NCBI GenBank assembly: GCA_015501595.1
Contig: JADNRX010000005.1
Coordinates: 248,001-312,000, forward strand
Reading direction: 5' to 3'
DNA: 64,000 bases
DNA from: Hymenopellis radicata
Taxonomy: Eukaryota; Basidiomycota; Agaricomycetes; Agaricales; Physalacriaceae
Part shown: piece after piece, positions 34,784 through 50,930 of the stretch
Layout: each line of letters opens with the position of its first letter
Position numbering within the stretch: the first letter of the stretch is position 1
Notes under the pieces: model-generated
Database searches by the model: none
The model's input: the letters and a program-made list of their open reading frames with translations, nothing else
Told to the model about the DNA's origin: nothing
Made by a program: the position numbers and the translations under genes

Positions 34784-36694
34784 ATGTTGGTCCTCTACGA
34801 GACCGCGATGGGCTACTGCCTCTTTAAAATGTCCAAGTCCGCGACCCCGGAGGACGTCGACCTCTGGAAAGAGTTTGAAAGTCCTGACAAGGCCAACAAA
34901 CTGTCCGTCCCAAGTCTTATTCGACTATATAATGATACTGACACTGTTCAGATTGAAACTAAAAGCCATTCACCGATTTACCACAACGGCAACGGCTGTC
35001 GAGGACATGACCGCACTACAGGAAGGAAAACTTGGTCCCGGCCTGAAAAAGTTCTTGACCGATGAGGTTTCCGGCAAGGGCAAGGGAAAAGAATCGCTGG
35101 TCGTCGCAGAGCCTACGATAGGTATGTAAACATTTAGTTTCACCGATTCCTATTCTCACTTTGTTTTCCAGGTAGCGCAATAAAAGAAACGCTCAGTATC
35201 AAGACGACATATAGTAGCGCTGGTCTTGATCTTTTCCGTGGTATCCGAAGTCAACTAGCCTCTCTTCTTGACGGTCTCGACCCCAAAGATCTGTCAACAA
35301 TGAGTTTGGGTCTAAGCCATTCGCTTTCTCGGTGAGCATCTCGGTACGCACAGAGAGTCGGGCACTAACTCGACTTAGATTCAAAATCAAGTTTTCGCCT
35401 GACAAGGTCGATACCATGATTGTCCAGGCCATCGCTCTTCTCGACGACCTCGACAAGGAAATCAACATCTATGCTATGCGCGTCAAGGAGTGGTACGGCT
35501 GGCACTTTCCTGAACTTGCCAAAATCATCGTCGACAACATGGCCTACGCCAAGGTCATCCGTCAGATGGGCTTCCGCACCAACGCTTCCTCCACCTCATT
35601 CGCCGCCATTCTCCCCGAAGATCTCGAAGCCGCCGTCAAGGCCGCCGCAGAAATATCCATGGGCACAGAAATATCCGACGCCGACATCGACCACATACAT
35701 TCCCTTTGCGACCAGGTCATATCCATCTCAGCGTATCGTACACAGCTCTCCGAGTACCTCCGAAACCGCATGAACGCCATTGCCCCGAATCTCACCGCGC
35801 TTGTTGGAGAGCTCGTCGGTGCACGGCTTATAAGTCATGCCGGGAGCTTAATTAGTCTGGCAAAGCACCCAGCCAGTACCGTGCAAATTTTGGGTGCAGA
35901 AAAGGCTCTTTTCCGAGCCCTGAAAACCAAACACGATACCCCAAAATATGGTTTAATATACCACGCGTCTCTCATTGGCCAGGCGCCTCCAAAACTCAAG
36001 GGCAAGGTGAGGCATATCCAATAAACATGCAAGTGGTACTGATTTGGTGTGTAGATGGCCCGTATGGTCGCGACCAAGGCAGCTCTATCAATACGTGTAG
36101 ATGCTCTTTCGGACGCAGACGGCAAATCCGACGCGGAAGCACAGTCAATAGGACTGGCACATCGCGCAAAACTCGAGTCACGGTTGCGCTCTTTCGAATA
36201 CGCAGGTGATGCGTCTGGCGTCAAGCGATTTGCTGGGAACGGCAAGCAACAGCAGCGGTTCGAGATGTCAGCAGATACCAAGACGTACAACACGAAAGCT
36301 GACTTTGTTTCGACGCAACGCGAATCTCCTATGGATATCGCGGTAAAAGCGGTGGCGGATGTCAAGGAGGAGAAGAGGAAGGCGAAGGAGGAGAAGAAGG
36401 CAAAGAAGAAGGCCAAAGCAACTGATTCTGACGGAGATGTCACGATGGAGGCCCCGGCCGAATCCTCTGACAAGAAGGAGAAGAAGCGGAAGCGAAGAGA
36501 GAGTGAGGCTGCTGAAGCTCAAACCGAGGTTCGTGTTGCGTTTCTCGACATTTGCTTTGTCTTACTGACGAATACTTTAGGAGACCGAGGAAGAGAGGAA
36601 GGCAAGGAAGAAAGCGCGCAAGGCTGAGAAGGCAGCGGCACAAGCAAATGGCGACTCATCACCCAAGAAAAAGAAGAAGAAATCTTCCGATTAG
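34784..36694 (+). CDS. NOP58: NOP58, box C/D snoRNP core scaffold
   Basis: Paralog and partner of NOP56. The N-terminus [15 protein letters not shown] is typical of NOP58. NOP-domain blocks: [74 protein letters not shown] and [31 protein letters not shown] and IIVDN separate it from NOP56. The lysine/glutamate-rich tail ([18 protein letters not shown]) ends with KKKKKKSSD. Introns are all short with clear GT-AG ends and, unlike many neighbours, no frame break was found. Only 83 bases separate it from the convergent ALG2 gene. Confidence 0.95.
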
Positions 36695-36777
36695 GGCATC
36701 AGCGAGTATCTTGTTGTATCTACTTTTGTTTAATTTAATGGTATCGTACATATTGTAAATCTCACGCACACAAAAGA

Positions 36778-38340
36778 TCAATTCGGAATGAGAATCCATG
36801 AAAAGATAACATGAAGTGTAATGTAAACAATAGGGAATGCGAGGAGGATCTTGGCAAAGAGACTCAGTCCAGCTGGTCCCATGTCCACCGCTTCATGCAA
36901 CACCTGCTCGATATCTTTCGCCATGGCGTTCATGCCAAACTTTGTCCTGGCGCGTTCCTTGGCCCTCAATGAAAGTGCTGCCCTCTCATCCTCAGTGAGA
37001 GCATTGATTTCCTTCAATGCTTCGGCCCATAACTCGACTTCTGGAGCGCGCAACCATCCAGTCCGCACGTCCACCGGACCATCTACGACGCTTTCCACAG
37101 GACCACCAGAGTCGCACGCCAGCACAGGCACTCCTCCGATCATGCCTTCGACTGGTCCAATCCCAAAGTGCTCATTTGCAGGCGTATACACGAAAGCGCG
37201 CGTCGACGGACTGGACAAAAGTGCTGTCCGTTGCGCCGTTGTGAAGTTGAGAAGAAAAAGAAGGTCTGGGTCGTCTTTTTAACGTTAAGTGGAGGGATCT
37301 TGGTCTGGGACGACTTGGGAGCGATGACATTATAGGACAGGGAATGGGATTTGGCAAGGTCGATGAGCGAATAAAGTGTGAGCATGTTGTCTTCGACACG
37401 AGGGTCGTATCCACCGGCTAGTACTAGTCGCGGTCGATCGGAGAGGCTGGAGAAAGCGACTGCGAAGGAGGATACCGCCAGTGCAGCGTTCTTCTTTTTC
37501 TCGAATCGGTTCAATGATAAGAACGTTGGACGCGATGAGATGACGCGGACTATTTCAGGATCATCGAGATTGACAGGTGCTTCATATGCCTCGATGTTTA
37601 TACCCGGATATACGACACGAGGGTTCACTGGGATTGAAGGGAAATATGCCTTGAAGACGCTGGCCGTAAAGTTGGAGTTGGCGAGTATCACGTCGGAGTG
37701 CCCTGGAACAAGCATTGCAGTCGCCTTTGACATAATACAAATTGGGAAACGTACGTGTAGTGAGTTCCTCTAGCCAGTCCATGGGCATTCTGTATAGTCT
37801 CTTCAAGAGGCTCCCGCGCATCTTCATTTGACCGTGAACGAAGGCTCCATTGGCTAGCAATTTGTCTGGGAAATGACAGTAGAACACTACACGTGTCTTG
37901 CCAATCATCTGAAGGAGAGGAACACATGTGGAGAGCTGGTCGACGAAGAAGACGTCGTATTTCGGCGCTGAGGGTCGGAGGATATGGGTCGTAAGATGGA
38001 GCTGACTAGCATGAGCGAGTAGTATGTGGAACTTTCCACGTATTGAACGGGGAAATGGAGGGTGAATCCCGTGGACCTTTAATGAACCTGCTCAGAGTTA
38101 AATCATCTTACATGGCTCAGACAAATGACATACCATCTCTCGTTTCCTCAAAGCAGTGACTAGGATCGTGGTGGCTTGTATAGATGTCTACGGAGTGACC
38201 AAGCTTCTGAAGGCCGAGAGCGGCGTCCACGACAAGGCGTTCCGCACCGCCTAACAAGTCATTATTTGTGGACAAGTATACTCGTAGCACTTACCAATAC
38301 CCAAGTCGGGATGGATAAAGGCAACACGTAGAGGAGCCAT
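36778..38340 (-). CDS. ALG2: ALG2, alpha-1,3/1,6-mannosyltransferase of N-glycan assembly
   Basis: GT4-family enzyme that adds the second and third mannose to the dolichol-linked N-glycan precursor at the cytosolic ER face. The first exon is [16 protein letters not shown]; later blocks are [68 protein letters not shown] and the donor-binding [19 protein letters not shown] with its EX7E-type acidic residues. Two C-terminal hydrophobic segments ([20 protein letters not shown]) anchor it in the ER. One A seems missing in the run at 37276-37280 (T on the plus strand), between LNVKK and [16 protein letters not shown]. Confidence 0.93.
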
Positions 38341-38504
38341 ACAAGCCGAGATCTACGCGACACAAATTCCGTTGTCAACGATTGACGATGATTCAGTAGA
38401 AAGAGTAGCACGTTTACTTCCGGTCCGGCGACGTGGACGTGTAGCAGTTTCTCACGCCAAATTTAGATTGTACAATTATAACAGTTACATTTTTCCTCGT
38501 TCAA

Positions 38505-40525
38505 CTACTTCATTAGCGCTGCAATTTCTGACGGGACCGTAGGTCGTTTCTCCCACTCGGATAACCATCCAGCACGAGCACCCTCTGTCCCTTCGACATT
38601 AGGCAACGCAAAGACAGCGGTGACCAACCAGACATCCTGGCCAGCTCCGTCATGTTCTGCCCGAAGAGTCGGCATAACCGCTCGCGGTACCATCAAGTTG
38701 GTATTCGCGTCTGTTCGTAACGCTTTCCCGACGCGACTTGGAGTGCCCAAAAGATCAACAACACCAACAACACCTGCCTTAGACGCCGCACGAGCCTCGC
38801 CACCCTTTTCGTACGTACCAAACTCTTCTCCTCCAGGAGTAGGATCCAATGCGCGGCCACTTTTTCCTTGTCCATATATAGCGAACCCTCCTTCCGCAGA
38901 TGAAAGGTGTCGGCCACTGCGGACCCTATGTACCCGCAAATGCCAAAGCGGCGCTCCGGCATTTGGAGGAACAAGCCACGTCTCGACCTCGACGTCCTTC
39001 CACGGGTACCACATTGACCGGAGCCATTTGTCGTTCTCGAACCTGGCTTCTCGAGTGTCCCTCCGGCATTTCCAAGTCTCTCCGTCGTCGTCACTGAGCG
39101 CAAGCGCATTGTCTCCGCCAACCTCTTCCAATGTTCCATTACCGACCGGAACACTATAACCGAATGCGGTGGAATAGGCCAGTTTACCATACTTGGCTGC
39201 TCCTTGCTTGACAGGGTACGAGCACTGCTGGCCGGACGATAAGATGTATGTGTGGCCGCCCAAGTTCGTGGCAATGTGTAATGGGTGGCGGAGAATCTTC
39301 GTCGTTTCCAGAAGTGCTGTAGGATATGGTTCCTCCGGGGAACTCCAGAAGGGGTGAGAGTCTGGCAATGAGAGGGTGACGAATGACTTGCAGCACCAAT
39401 AAGGTGAGCCAGGAGAGTTATAGTTTTCGGTCATGTTGTGATTCGGGTACACGTATCCGATGGTCAAGGTCCCATCGCTATTGAAGGCTCCCGCTTGTTT
39501 AGCCCACCAACGGATATTGCGAAGCTGTAAGCCTTTTACGACTCCCCAAGTTAAGGGCGCAGGCAAATCGACGTCTGCGAAGGCAAGGGCTCCCCAAAAG
39601 GAGGACATTGCCCATCGATATGTTAAACTTCGTCCAAAAGGAAGTGCTCTACCTGAAGACCAATGATAAGTGAAGATACTGTTTTTGTCAACGAGACTAG
39701 CCTTCAGGATCGAAATAATGAACAAAGTCCAAGGCGAATTTCCGTGCCCGGTTACGATACTCTTCGCATCGAACTGGGTCTTCAGCCTGCTGGAGTTTAG
39801 AATAGGCAAGTTGCGCGAACTGGATGGCGAAGGACGACGAGTAATAGTCGAGTTGCACGACGCCTTCTGGACCATCGCGAGACCAGCCATCACTGATATA
39901 GAAAGTGTCGAGATGATCAAGATCGGCCTTCATCCGTTTAGCGTCAAAGCGCGGCGATCCGACCTTGGATAAACCGAGATTGGCGAAAACCTACAGATTC
40001 TTCAGAGAAATGTCCGAATACGCGTGAAAATCAGCAACTCACGCGAAACCAGAGCCAGTTGGTGTTGGGCATCTCCTTGTCGTTCATAGTGTTCAACCAG
40101 TTTGCAGCCTTCTCTTTGGCCTCTGGTGTGAGAGGGTCCCAGAGCTTCTCCCTCGCCACGGCGATGGCAAATCCAAGGGCAGAACACTCGACCATCCGCT
40201 GATCTTTGTCCCGCATATTGCCCCAGAACTCGTCGCTATCAGGATCAGTTCCGTTGGCCAAGCCGCTGACCCAGCGAGTGGTGCCTTTATAATCGTATCC
40301 TCCAGCAAGGAGAGAGGCCAGACCCCATATTGGGCGAGAGAACCCCTCGAGCTGGGCAGCAGCCTCGTCGTAGTGGGTGCCAGTGTATCCGACATGAACA
40401 CGAGCACCTCCGGGAGATGTATGGCTCTCCAAGGCGTCGAGAAGCTGGATAAGAAATTTCTTGAGGTCGTCCTTGCTTTCGATGGGGTTGGGCCCGAACG
40501 GCGTGGCGGTTCCAAAAGTATCCAT
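38505..40525 (-). CDS. DUF2264-domain protein
   Basis: The N-terminal domain matches the DUF2264 pattern: [77 protein letters not shown] and [15 protein letters not shown]. These proteins are thought to have an alpha/alpha toroid fold as in glycan lyases and hydrolases, but the reaction is not known to me. A C-terminal region with beta-rich sequence follows ([20 protein letters not shown]). No signal peptide is visible. Intron 39653-39701 joins DPEG to RALPFG only with a GC donor (GAAG/GCTAGT). The start [15 protein letters not shown] at 40525 is the first good one. Confidence 0.85.
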
Positions 40526-40861
40526 GGGGGCTACATCCCAACAGCACACGATGCGGGGTATTTGAGGAGAAGGAAACATACGGACCGTCGGCCCGCATCG
40601 CTTTAGCCGCTTCGGACCGACCTCCGATAACACAACACCATGGTTTTTTAGTGCAGAAATTGTTGTGGATTCAATTGATATTTAGATAATGCAATGTATA
40701 TATAAAATCTTGAGATGCGCTCTACGCTCTCGAGTCGATGTATCCGACCCTAAGGGAAACTGGCCACCACACTTGCCAGTGCCCCTGCTAGCCCAGGATT
40801 TGTCGTCGGCGGATTGGGTGCATTATGAAGGCGATCGGCTTGGACTGCCAATTGATAAAGA
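40526..40861. other. Promoter region of the DUF2264 gene
   Basis: About 336 bases with an AT-rich stretch including tatatataaaa at 40695-40705, about 170 bases before the DUF2264 start codon. No gene seen. Confidence 0.45.
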
Positions 40862-40874
40862 CTATGTGCGTAGG

Positions 40875-42801
40875 TCAACTCGCCTCGATCGAACTTGTTG
40901 GGGACGTCCGAATTGTGAGGCAGAATTGGAAGAAGCGGACGAGCCTTGACATTCTCCCCCCATTCACGCCCCAGCTAAAAACAGGCGGCTCGTACTTCTT
41001 CATCCAGCAATGATTCATGGCATTTACAATAGACAACCGATGACGAGGATTCGGTTGGAGTAATTGCTGTAAAAAGTCCCTGGCTACGACGGATCAGCAT
41101 GGAGAATGGCCAGCAAGTCATCATTAACACTGACCGCCTTCACTCAATTTCTTATAATATTCGTTGAACAGAGCTAGCACTCTGGGTGTATACCTCTCCT
41201 TCAGGCGTTTGCTTTCAGCGTCGGATGTCTGCTCGTAAATATCGATCATATGTCGCCCGGCGAAACTTGGTACCAGTCAAAACAGGGATACGACTGGCTG
41301 GAAAGTATACGCACAATTCATAAACTATCTGTCCGAAAGCCCAACTGTCAACTAGCTTGGTATATCCAATATCAGGCGTATCAGCCTGGTCGGAAATGCG
41401 CAGGGCATGCAACTCAGGTGCCATGAAGCACGGCGAGCCACAGAACGTCTGGAAATGTGAGATGATTATCGTTAAGAAAATGTGGAGCGACTGACTGTAA
41501 ACTGGCTAGTCACGTCTGTGATTCTGGAAAGGCCAAAGTCTGCCACCTTGAACATTTCGGGATGGGTCGATGTCACCAGAACGTTCTAACGAATCTATAT
41601 CAGCAAAGGTTCACACAGAAGTGGAAGGTAGACACCTCTGGCTTGAGATCACGATGTACAATGCCTCGCTTATGCATGTACTGCGAGCGATGAGAACTAA
41701 AACCACACAAAAACGAACAACACGCACCTCAAGCGCAGAACATAATTGGTACGCCATGTGCTGCGCCATTGGCTCGTCAACGACCTTAGAATTTTTGAAT
41801 AAGTAACCCAAAAGATCGCCTTGACCAGCGTATTCGAGGACGATATCTAGAACTGGATGAATTGATGCGAAGGAATGAAATGCTAGAACGTACATATGTT
41901 GGGGCTGTAAAAGGCCTCTTCGAACTTGATGATGTAAGGGTGGTCAAGCGTAGTCAATATCTCAATTTCCGTGGCGGCCATCTGTCTGTCCTTGTTGGTT
42001 GTGAAAGAACCACGCAGCTGCTTGATGGCATGACATCTCCCCGTTCGTCGCGACAGGGCTTTATATACGGTTCCGAAAGTTCCTTGACCCAGCAATTTTA
42101 TCAGGTCGTATTGTTCGAAAAAATCGCCGAGTTTGTCCTGCGTAAGCAGACGGAAGATGAATTCTGGAAAACTGATGAGAACTGGAAGGCTTTGAAGAGG
42201 GAAAACGGACTGTAAGGGTGAGTATAATCGCCAAAGAGTATTTGGCTACCGTTTTCAAGATGACGAGTAGTTCCCGAAGGCATCATTTCATTGCCAACCT
42301 AACAGACTTGTTAGAGAGGGTCAAAGCAGGAAGGTACTACTAGTGGCCCTACCATAATTCCATTCGCGCTGAAATTGTGCAAACGTACATCATTTTCGCC
42401 GTGCCATTCTAGCGAAAAGTGACGGCTGCCTATGCACGCCACATGCATCATAAATAGGACCTCGATAGAAGGAGTGCGTGATACTCACTGACGTATGTAT
42501 CACTCAATCGGTGGGTGTTCTTTCTACTGCGTCCGATCGCGACGCGGGGAGCCGTTTTGAAAAGGTCTATCCTCCGGGCGTCGTCCTGGCTGGATAAGGG
42601 CATAAGACATCCCCAGAGGTCCTCAGAGGATTGGGTGGCGTAGTCCTGAGAGTTTAGCTGTGTAGATTGGGTGGCGTCGTCGGGATAGACCACGTCGAGC
42701 ACTGCATCGTCCGCGTAGGGATCCACGCGTGGAACAGGATCCATCGGGTTGAGAGTGTAGGCGTTGTTGTAAGGAGAGTCGTAAGAGGAATAGTACATCA
42801 T
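40875..42801 (-). CDS. CDS1: Chk2/Rad53/Cds1-type checkpoint kinase (FHA + kinase)
   Basis: Domain order fits Chk2-type DNA damage kinases. An N-terminal SQ/TQ cluster (ATQSTQLNSQDYATQSS and later LSSQDD) is the ATM/ATR target region. An FHA domain follows (VAIGRSRKNTHRLSDTYVS, WHGENDVRLHNFSANGIMV), then the kinase: LLGQGTFGTVYKA, GRCHAIKQL, RGIVHRDLKPENVLV, VADFGLS, GSPCFMAPEL and SWAFGQIVYE. About ten short introns. The C-terminus is uncertain: a run of six C at 40956-40961 may have a wrong length, and each length gives a different tail (stop at 40875 as read, or near 40862). Only one FHA domain is present, unlike yeast Rad53. Confidence 0.92.
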
Positions 42802-43020
42802 TGTGCTCGTTTTTGTAGTCGTAGCAATGGTCCAAGTGATAGTTGTCGGAACGGGGTTTCCACGCGTCTATTCCTTTGAGGGACAATGGGGTGCTGGTGT
42901 TTGTTGAAACAAAGTCTCTGTCATGGAGGAGAACAAAGTGCAACTTTGACGTAATCTGACATGTGCAGACAATGTTGAGATTACACTATAACGTACTCTA
43001 CAGCTTTTGGAATACATAAT

Positions 43021-44289
43021 TTAATCTTCATCGTCGCTGCCATAGTCAGCAAGACCAAGCCCGGCTTGTACCACAGGCGGTGCGCGCTGTGACGGAGGAT
43101 TGTTCACACCATTGCGCTGTCTGATCTCTGCAAAATACTTGAGCCCTTCCAGCGTGTCCGCACTCAGCAGCCCAGTCGCTTGTGGAGACTGTTCAACAGG
43201 TTGCGGAGATGGAGGTGCTTCAAGCCGTGGTCGCTTCCGGTCCGGTCCCTCGCTCTGTTCCTCTCCTTCACCTTCCAAATTGCCATCCTCATCAAGGGTA
43301 TCACCATCCTCCAGAGCGCGTATGGTACGCATCGCATCGACAATGCGAGGATCCATCTTGGAGCGAATCACCTCTTGCCCCATATCCTCCAACCGCCGTT
43401 TCTCGTTGACCTTGGACGTCGGGTTGGGGTCTTCTGTCGCCCAACGCACGTTCAGGATTTCATCATTGTCCAGCGACTGACAAGCCATTGCCTCCTTGGC
43501 AAATTGACCGTGTACTTCGGACTTGTAAGTCACGAACGCCACGCTTCGATATTGTAACACTTTGACCGCCCAACCAGTCTCCGAGTCATCTACCCAAACG
43601 TTGAGAGACACGAACAGGTGTAAAAAGGCATCTACTCACCTCTTTCGATTTCTCCAAATTCCTTGAAATGTCTGCGAACAACTTCCTCCGTTTCAAGACC
43701 AACACCGGTCTCTTTTATACGACCCACGTACAGAGTGCGGTTCTGCCTATTGAAGCTACCAACGCCTCCCATATCGTCCCGATAGTCAGCGAACTTGTCA
43801 CGGGCGAAACAGTCTTTGGCGCTGTCGGGTAATACGTTTGAAGCATCTGGTAGACAATGTAGGTATTCGCATTCCCAACCATAAGGACAGCAACCACGGG
43901 CAAAGAAGAGACATGTGTATTTGTTCCCGGTAGTGTTTGCACGGGTAAGTCCAGAGTCCTTTTTGAGATTGCAGCGCGTCTGGGACTTGACTTTACTGTG
44001 CAATATTAGTTAAGATATGAGCCTGGCTTGAGCGTAAGCACGTACTTCGAGTAGCTGTCCTCCCGGTCTCCACCAGCCCACTTGTTGTACCAGATATCTA
44101 GAATAGCGTCAGTACGATACGATACATACAACAGTCAACAAACTGACTGTATTCCTTTCCGGTCTGCGGTGCCTCCTTGTGCTCGACCTCGCCCGGCTTG
44201 ACCTGTTTCCGCGCCGGTTTCGTCAATTTCTTCTGTTTCTTTGGTTTTGGCACGACGGCGACAGTCTGCGTTTCAGTTGCGGCGTTCAT
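43021..44289 (-). CDS. CWC2: CWC2, pre-mRNA splicing factor
   Basis: Cwc2/RBM22-type component of the NineTeen complex, which contacts U6 snRNA in the active spliceosome. The CCCH zinc finger reads CLFFARGCCPYGWECEYLH and the RRM starts RQNRTLYVGRIKETG and continues VAFVTYKSEVHGQFAKEAM. The LNVRWATEDPNP end of the RRM is characteristic. A polar C-terminus ends GLGLADYGSDDED. Introns at about 44105-44150, 43998-44045 and 43575-43645. The last one gives an extra DDSETGWA insert within the RRM. Its ATG lies only 66 bases from that of the divergent PhoD gene. Confidence 0.92.
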
Positions 44290-44318
44290 GGTGGAGGTTC
44301 AAGCAAAGGTGCACGAGC

Positions 44319-44326
44319 TGACGTAA
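44319..44326 (+). promoter_or_regulatory. TGACGTAA, ATF/CREB-type bZIP site
   Basis: A perfect TGACGTAA lies in the middle of the 66 bases between the CWC2 and PhoD start codons. bZIP factors of the ATF/CREB type bind this element. With so little space it could serve both genes. Sequence match only. Confidence 0.4.
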
Positions 44327-44355
44327 GCGGCTCTTCGTGCTTGCTGTCTGCCATC

Positions 44356-46733
44356 ATGTTGCACACCCAGGCTTTGTTTCCTGCCTTTGCCTCTTCTCTT
44401 TTTCGCCTTTTAACTTGGACTTTTCTGCGTATTGCAAGTTTACATTTGCCTGTATCAATAACACATTATTGACTCAACTTGATAACAGATTCCATCCAGG
44501 TACTTGGTGTACGGAATACTCGTCTCATTTCCTTCATGGCTTTTTGCTTCTTGGATCACCCCTTTACCGGTAAAGCAAACCGAATCAGTTGACGAGAAAC
44601 CCTCTGCAGCAGATAGCCAACGCAAGGTAAATACCTCCTTTATATGATAAACGCGGTGAAGCTTACTGCTTCGTAGCCTTACATTGAGAGTGATGATTCA
44701 GTGCTCAACTTCATTCTTTCTCTTCCAACATCGTCCAAGAGGGTACGGTGGGCAACCACAGTCTTCAATTGGCTCCTACTCGCTGCCGTAGCCGAGCTTA
44801 TCATCACACCCTTCGTCGACCCCGCATCCAACGTGGTGTTCACCCACATCGGGGCGGTCACTCCAGATACCGTCAAGATAACTGCTCGCATTCCCCCAAC
44901 CTACATTTCGGATCATGTTCACATTGTCTGGAGAGAATACACTGGCGCGACGGATAAAGAACTTGCTTGGAAACACGGTCCAGAATTGACAGCAAAGGAG
45001 AACAACGACTGGGTTGATGTGGCTACTCTCAAGGGACTCTGGCCCAACACATATTACGAATGTAAGGAACTATTCGTTGCTTGACAGTGCAATTCTAACT
45101 TGCTGATAGACTCTCTCGCCGCTGCAAACGGCTCTCTCCTTAGCTATCCTGAGAAACCTATCAAGTTCCACACATTCCCAGATCCGCGGTTGCCTGGAAA
45201 CAAGTTCAGCTTCATGGTCTCTTCGTGTTCCACCCCAAACTTCCCTTATCTTCCCTTCCATGGCCGCCGTATCAAAGGCTACGATTACATGAGTGCCGCC
45301 TTATTTCCCGATACCCTCGACACAGAGGTCGACCATAACGAGACTGAGCAAGCATCCACCAAACGTACCTCCAATATCCCAGAATTCCTACTTTTCCTTG
45401 GCGACTTCATATATGCCGATGTACCATTTTGGACTGGCCCTACTACAGAAGACTATCGACGACTTTACCGCAGAAATTACCAAAGCGAGAGCTTCAGGAA
45501 AATATACGAACGTTTGCGTAAGACTTCGTCATTTCGAGTAATATTCAACATTGACAACACCTACCGTAGCGATCTACCATGCTTACGACGACCATGAGGT
45601 GAGATACAAGTCGTCCTGGGTCCATGTATGTTCAATCTGACAGACTTGCAAGTTCGTCAACGACTTTTCTGGAGATAGTGATGACCTCAAGGCGCCCTTT
45701 ATGAACGCCTCAAGCGCTTTCAAAACCTACAATGCTGACAACAACTACGATTCTGTACACGATGGTCATTATTACTACGACTTCCGATACGGTGATTCCG
45801 CCTTCTTCGTTATGGATACTCGCAGATACAGGACCTCTTCCACGGAGGACATGTCTTCTCGAGTACTACTCGGGGATGCTCAACTCGCTGCTTTCAACAA
45901 CTGGTTGTCTCGGGTGCGGGTCGTCTCGTATATTTGCCTAACAGGCCCTAATCTCTATGCTTGCAGGTGAATGAGACTGCCGTCTTTAAGTTTGTGGTAT
46001 CCTCAGTTCCTTTCACGACCTTATGGAGTGCCAACGCCCCGGTCGACGCGTGGGCAGGCTTTCCGACTGAACGGCAGTCAATCCTGGAGGCCCTCCATTC
46101 CGTTCCAAATGTTGTTATCCTGACTGGAGATCGACACGAATTCGCCGCCATCGAATACAATCACGAAACCTTAAACACTGTTACAGAATTTTCAACAAGG
46201 TATTGTCACTCGTCTTGATGAGACGCATTATCTCATGCCTTCTACAGTCCTTTAAGCATGTTCGATGTCCCTCTGGTCCGTACTCTTACCATGCAAGGCA
46301 AAGAGATGGTCAAGAAGGTCAAGATGGTACTGAATGCGACCGAGGATGGACCGGACTACATCGCAGTGGAAGAGAAAATCCCTGCTGAGCGCGTTTTGAA
46401 ATACGTTCCCCTCGGTAATCATAAATGGTAAGTACCGTAACTCAAACTCTTGTCTTGCCCTCACCTCTGTGCCTAGGTCAACCATAGAAGTAGATACTAA
46501 AGACTCACAAAACCCTACACTGAAATTAAAGCTCACTGTTAATGGCCGGAATGCATACACGTCAGTTGCTCTCTAGTCGTGCCAAATCTGTACTTGACAA
46601 AGTGTTTTACAGATACAGCATGACCGGGAAACCCGTAAAGCTATCATCGTCAACGGCGCTAGGCGTATTTGTCTCTGCAGGAATAAAGGACGTATTCGAT
46701 AAGATAGGTATACACCCTAGTAAATGGTTTTGA
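44356..46733 (+). CDS. PhoD-like alkaline phosphatase with N-terminal membrane segments
   Basis: Metallophosphatase of the PhoD family. Three or more hydrophobic stretches come first (LFRLLTWTFLRI, YLVYGILVSFPSWLFASW, NWLLLAAVAELIITPF), so the enzyme is anchored. The beta-rich N-terminal domain is followed by the catalytic part: FMVSSCSTPNFPY, LFLGDFIYAD, IYHAYDDHEFVNDFSGD, FFVMDTRRYR and VVILTGDRHEFAA, which hold the metal-binding Asp, Asn and His residues. Intron 1 (44434-44488) joins only with a GC donor, here the perfect GCAAGT. About eight introns. The 3' end lies 42 bases from that of PEX6. Confidence 0.9.
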
Positions 46734-46775
46734 GAAATACTTTACATCGTACTTATATTACTGTGCTACATATAT

Positions 46776-50619
<3,844 letters not shown>

Positions 50620-50930
50620 GGACTATTGACGCGAGCAGAGAACGGGCACGGTTAAAGCAGATGCATGAGTACCTCGTGCAGCGACGAGTGACGGTCATGT
50701 GAATTCGACGACCGCTTATAATGAAATTGGGCAGCCCTTTGACTTTAGCTTTGCCACAGATTGTTCAACCAGGCATTGACTCTTGCATTTTTGTTGAAAA
50801 ATGTGATGGATCATAACGGATCCGTTGTTGAACGCCGCAGCCGATAGCTGTTCAATCATGAATCTACGGCTGTGCAACAAAAAGGAGCATCCAAAACGGA
50901 ATCAATCCAGAATGCCAAGCAAAAATATTC
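50620..50930. other. Divergent promoter region PEX6/unknown gene
   Basis: 311 bases between start codons. No gene or clear TATA box seen. Confidence 0.5.

Noticed and set aside
30905..36050. Box C/D snoRNAs in the introns of NOP56 and NOP58
   Set aside because: The introns are about 45-55 bases, too short, and no RTGATGA/CTGA pair was found.
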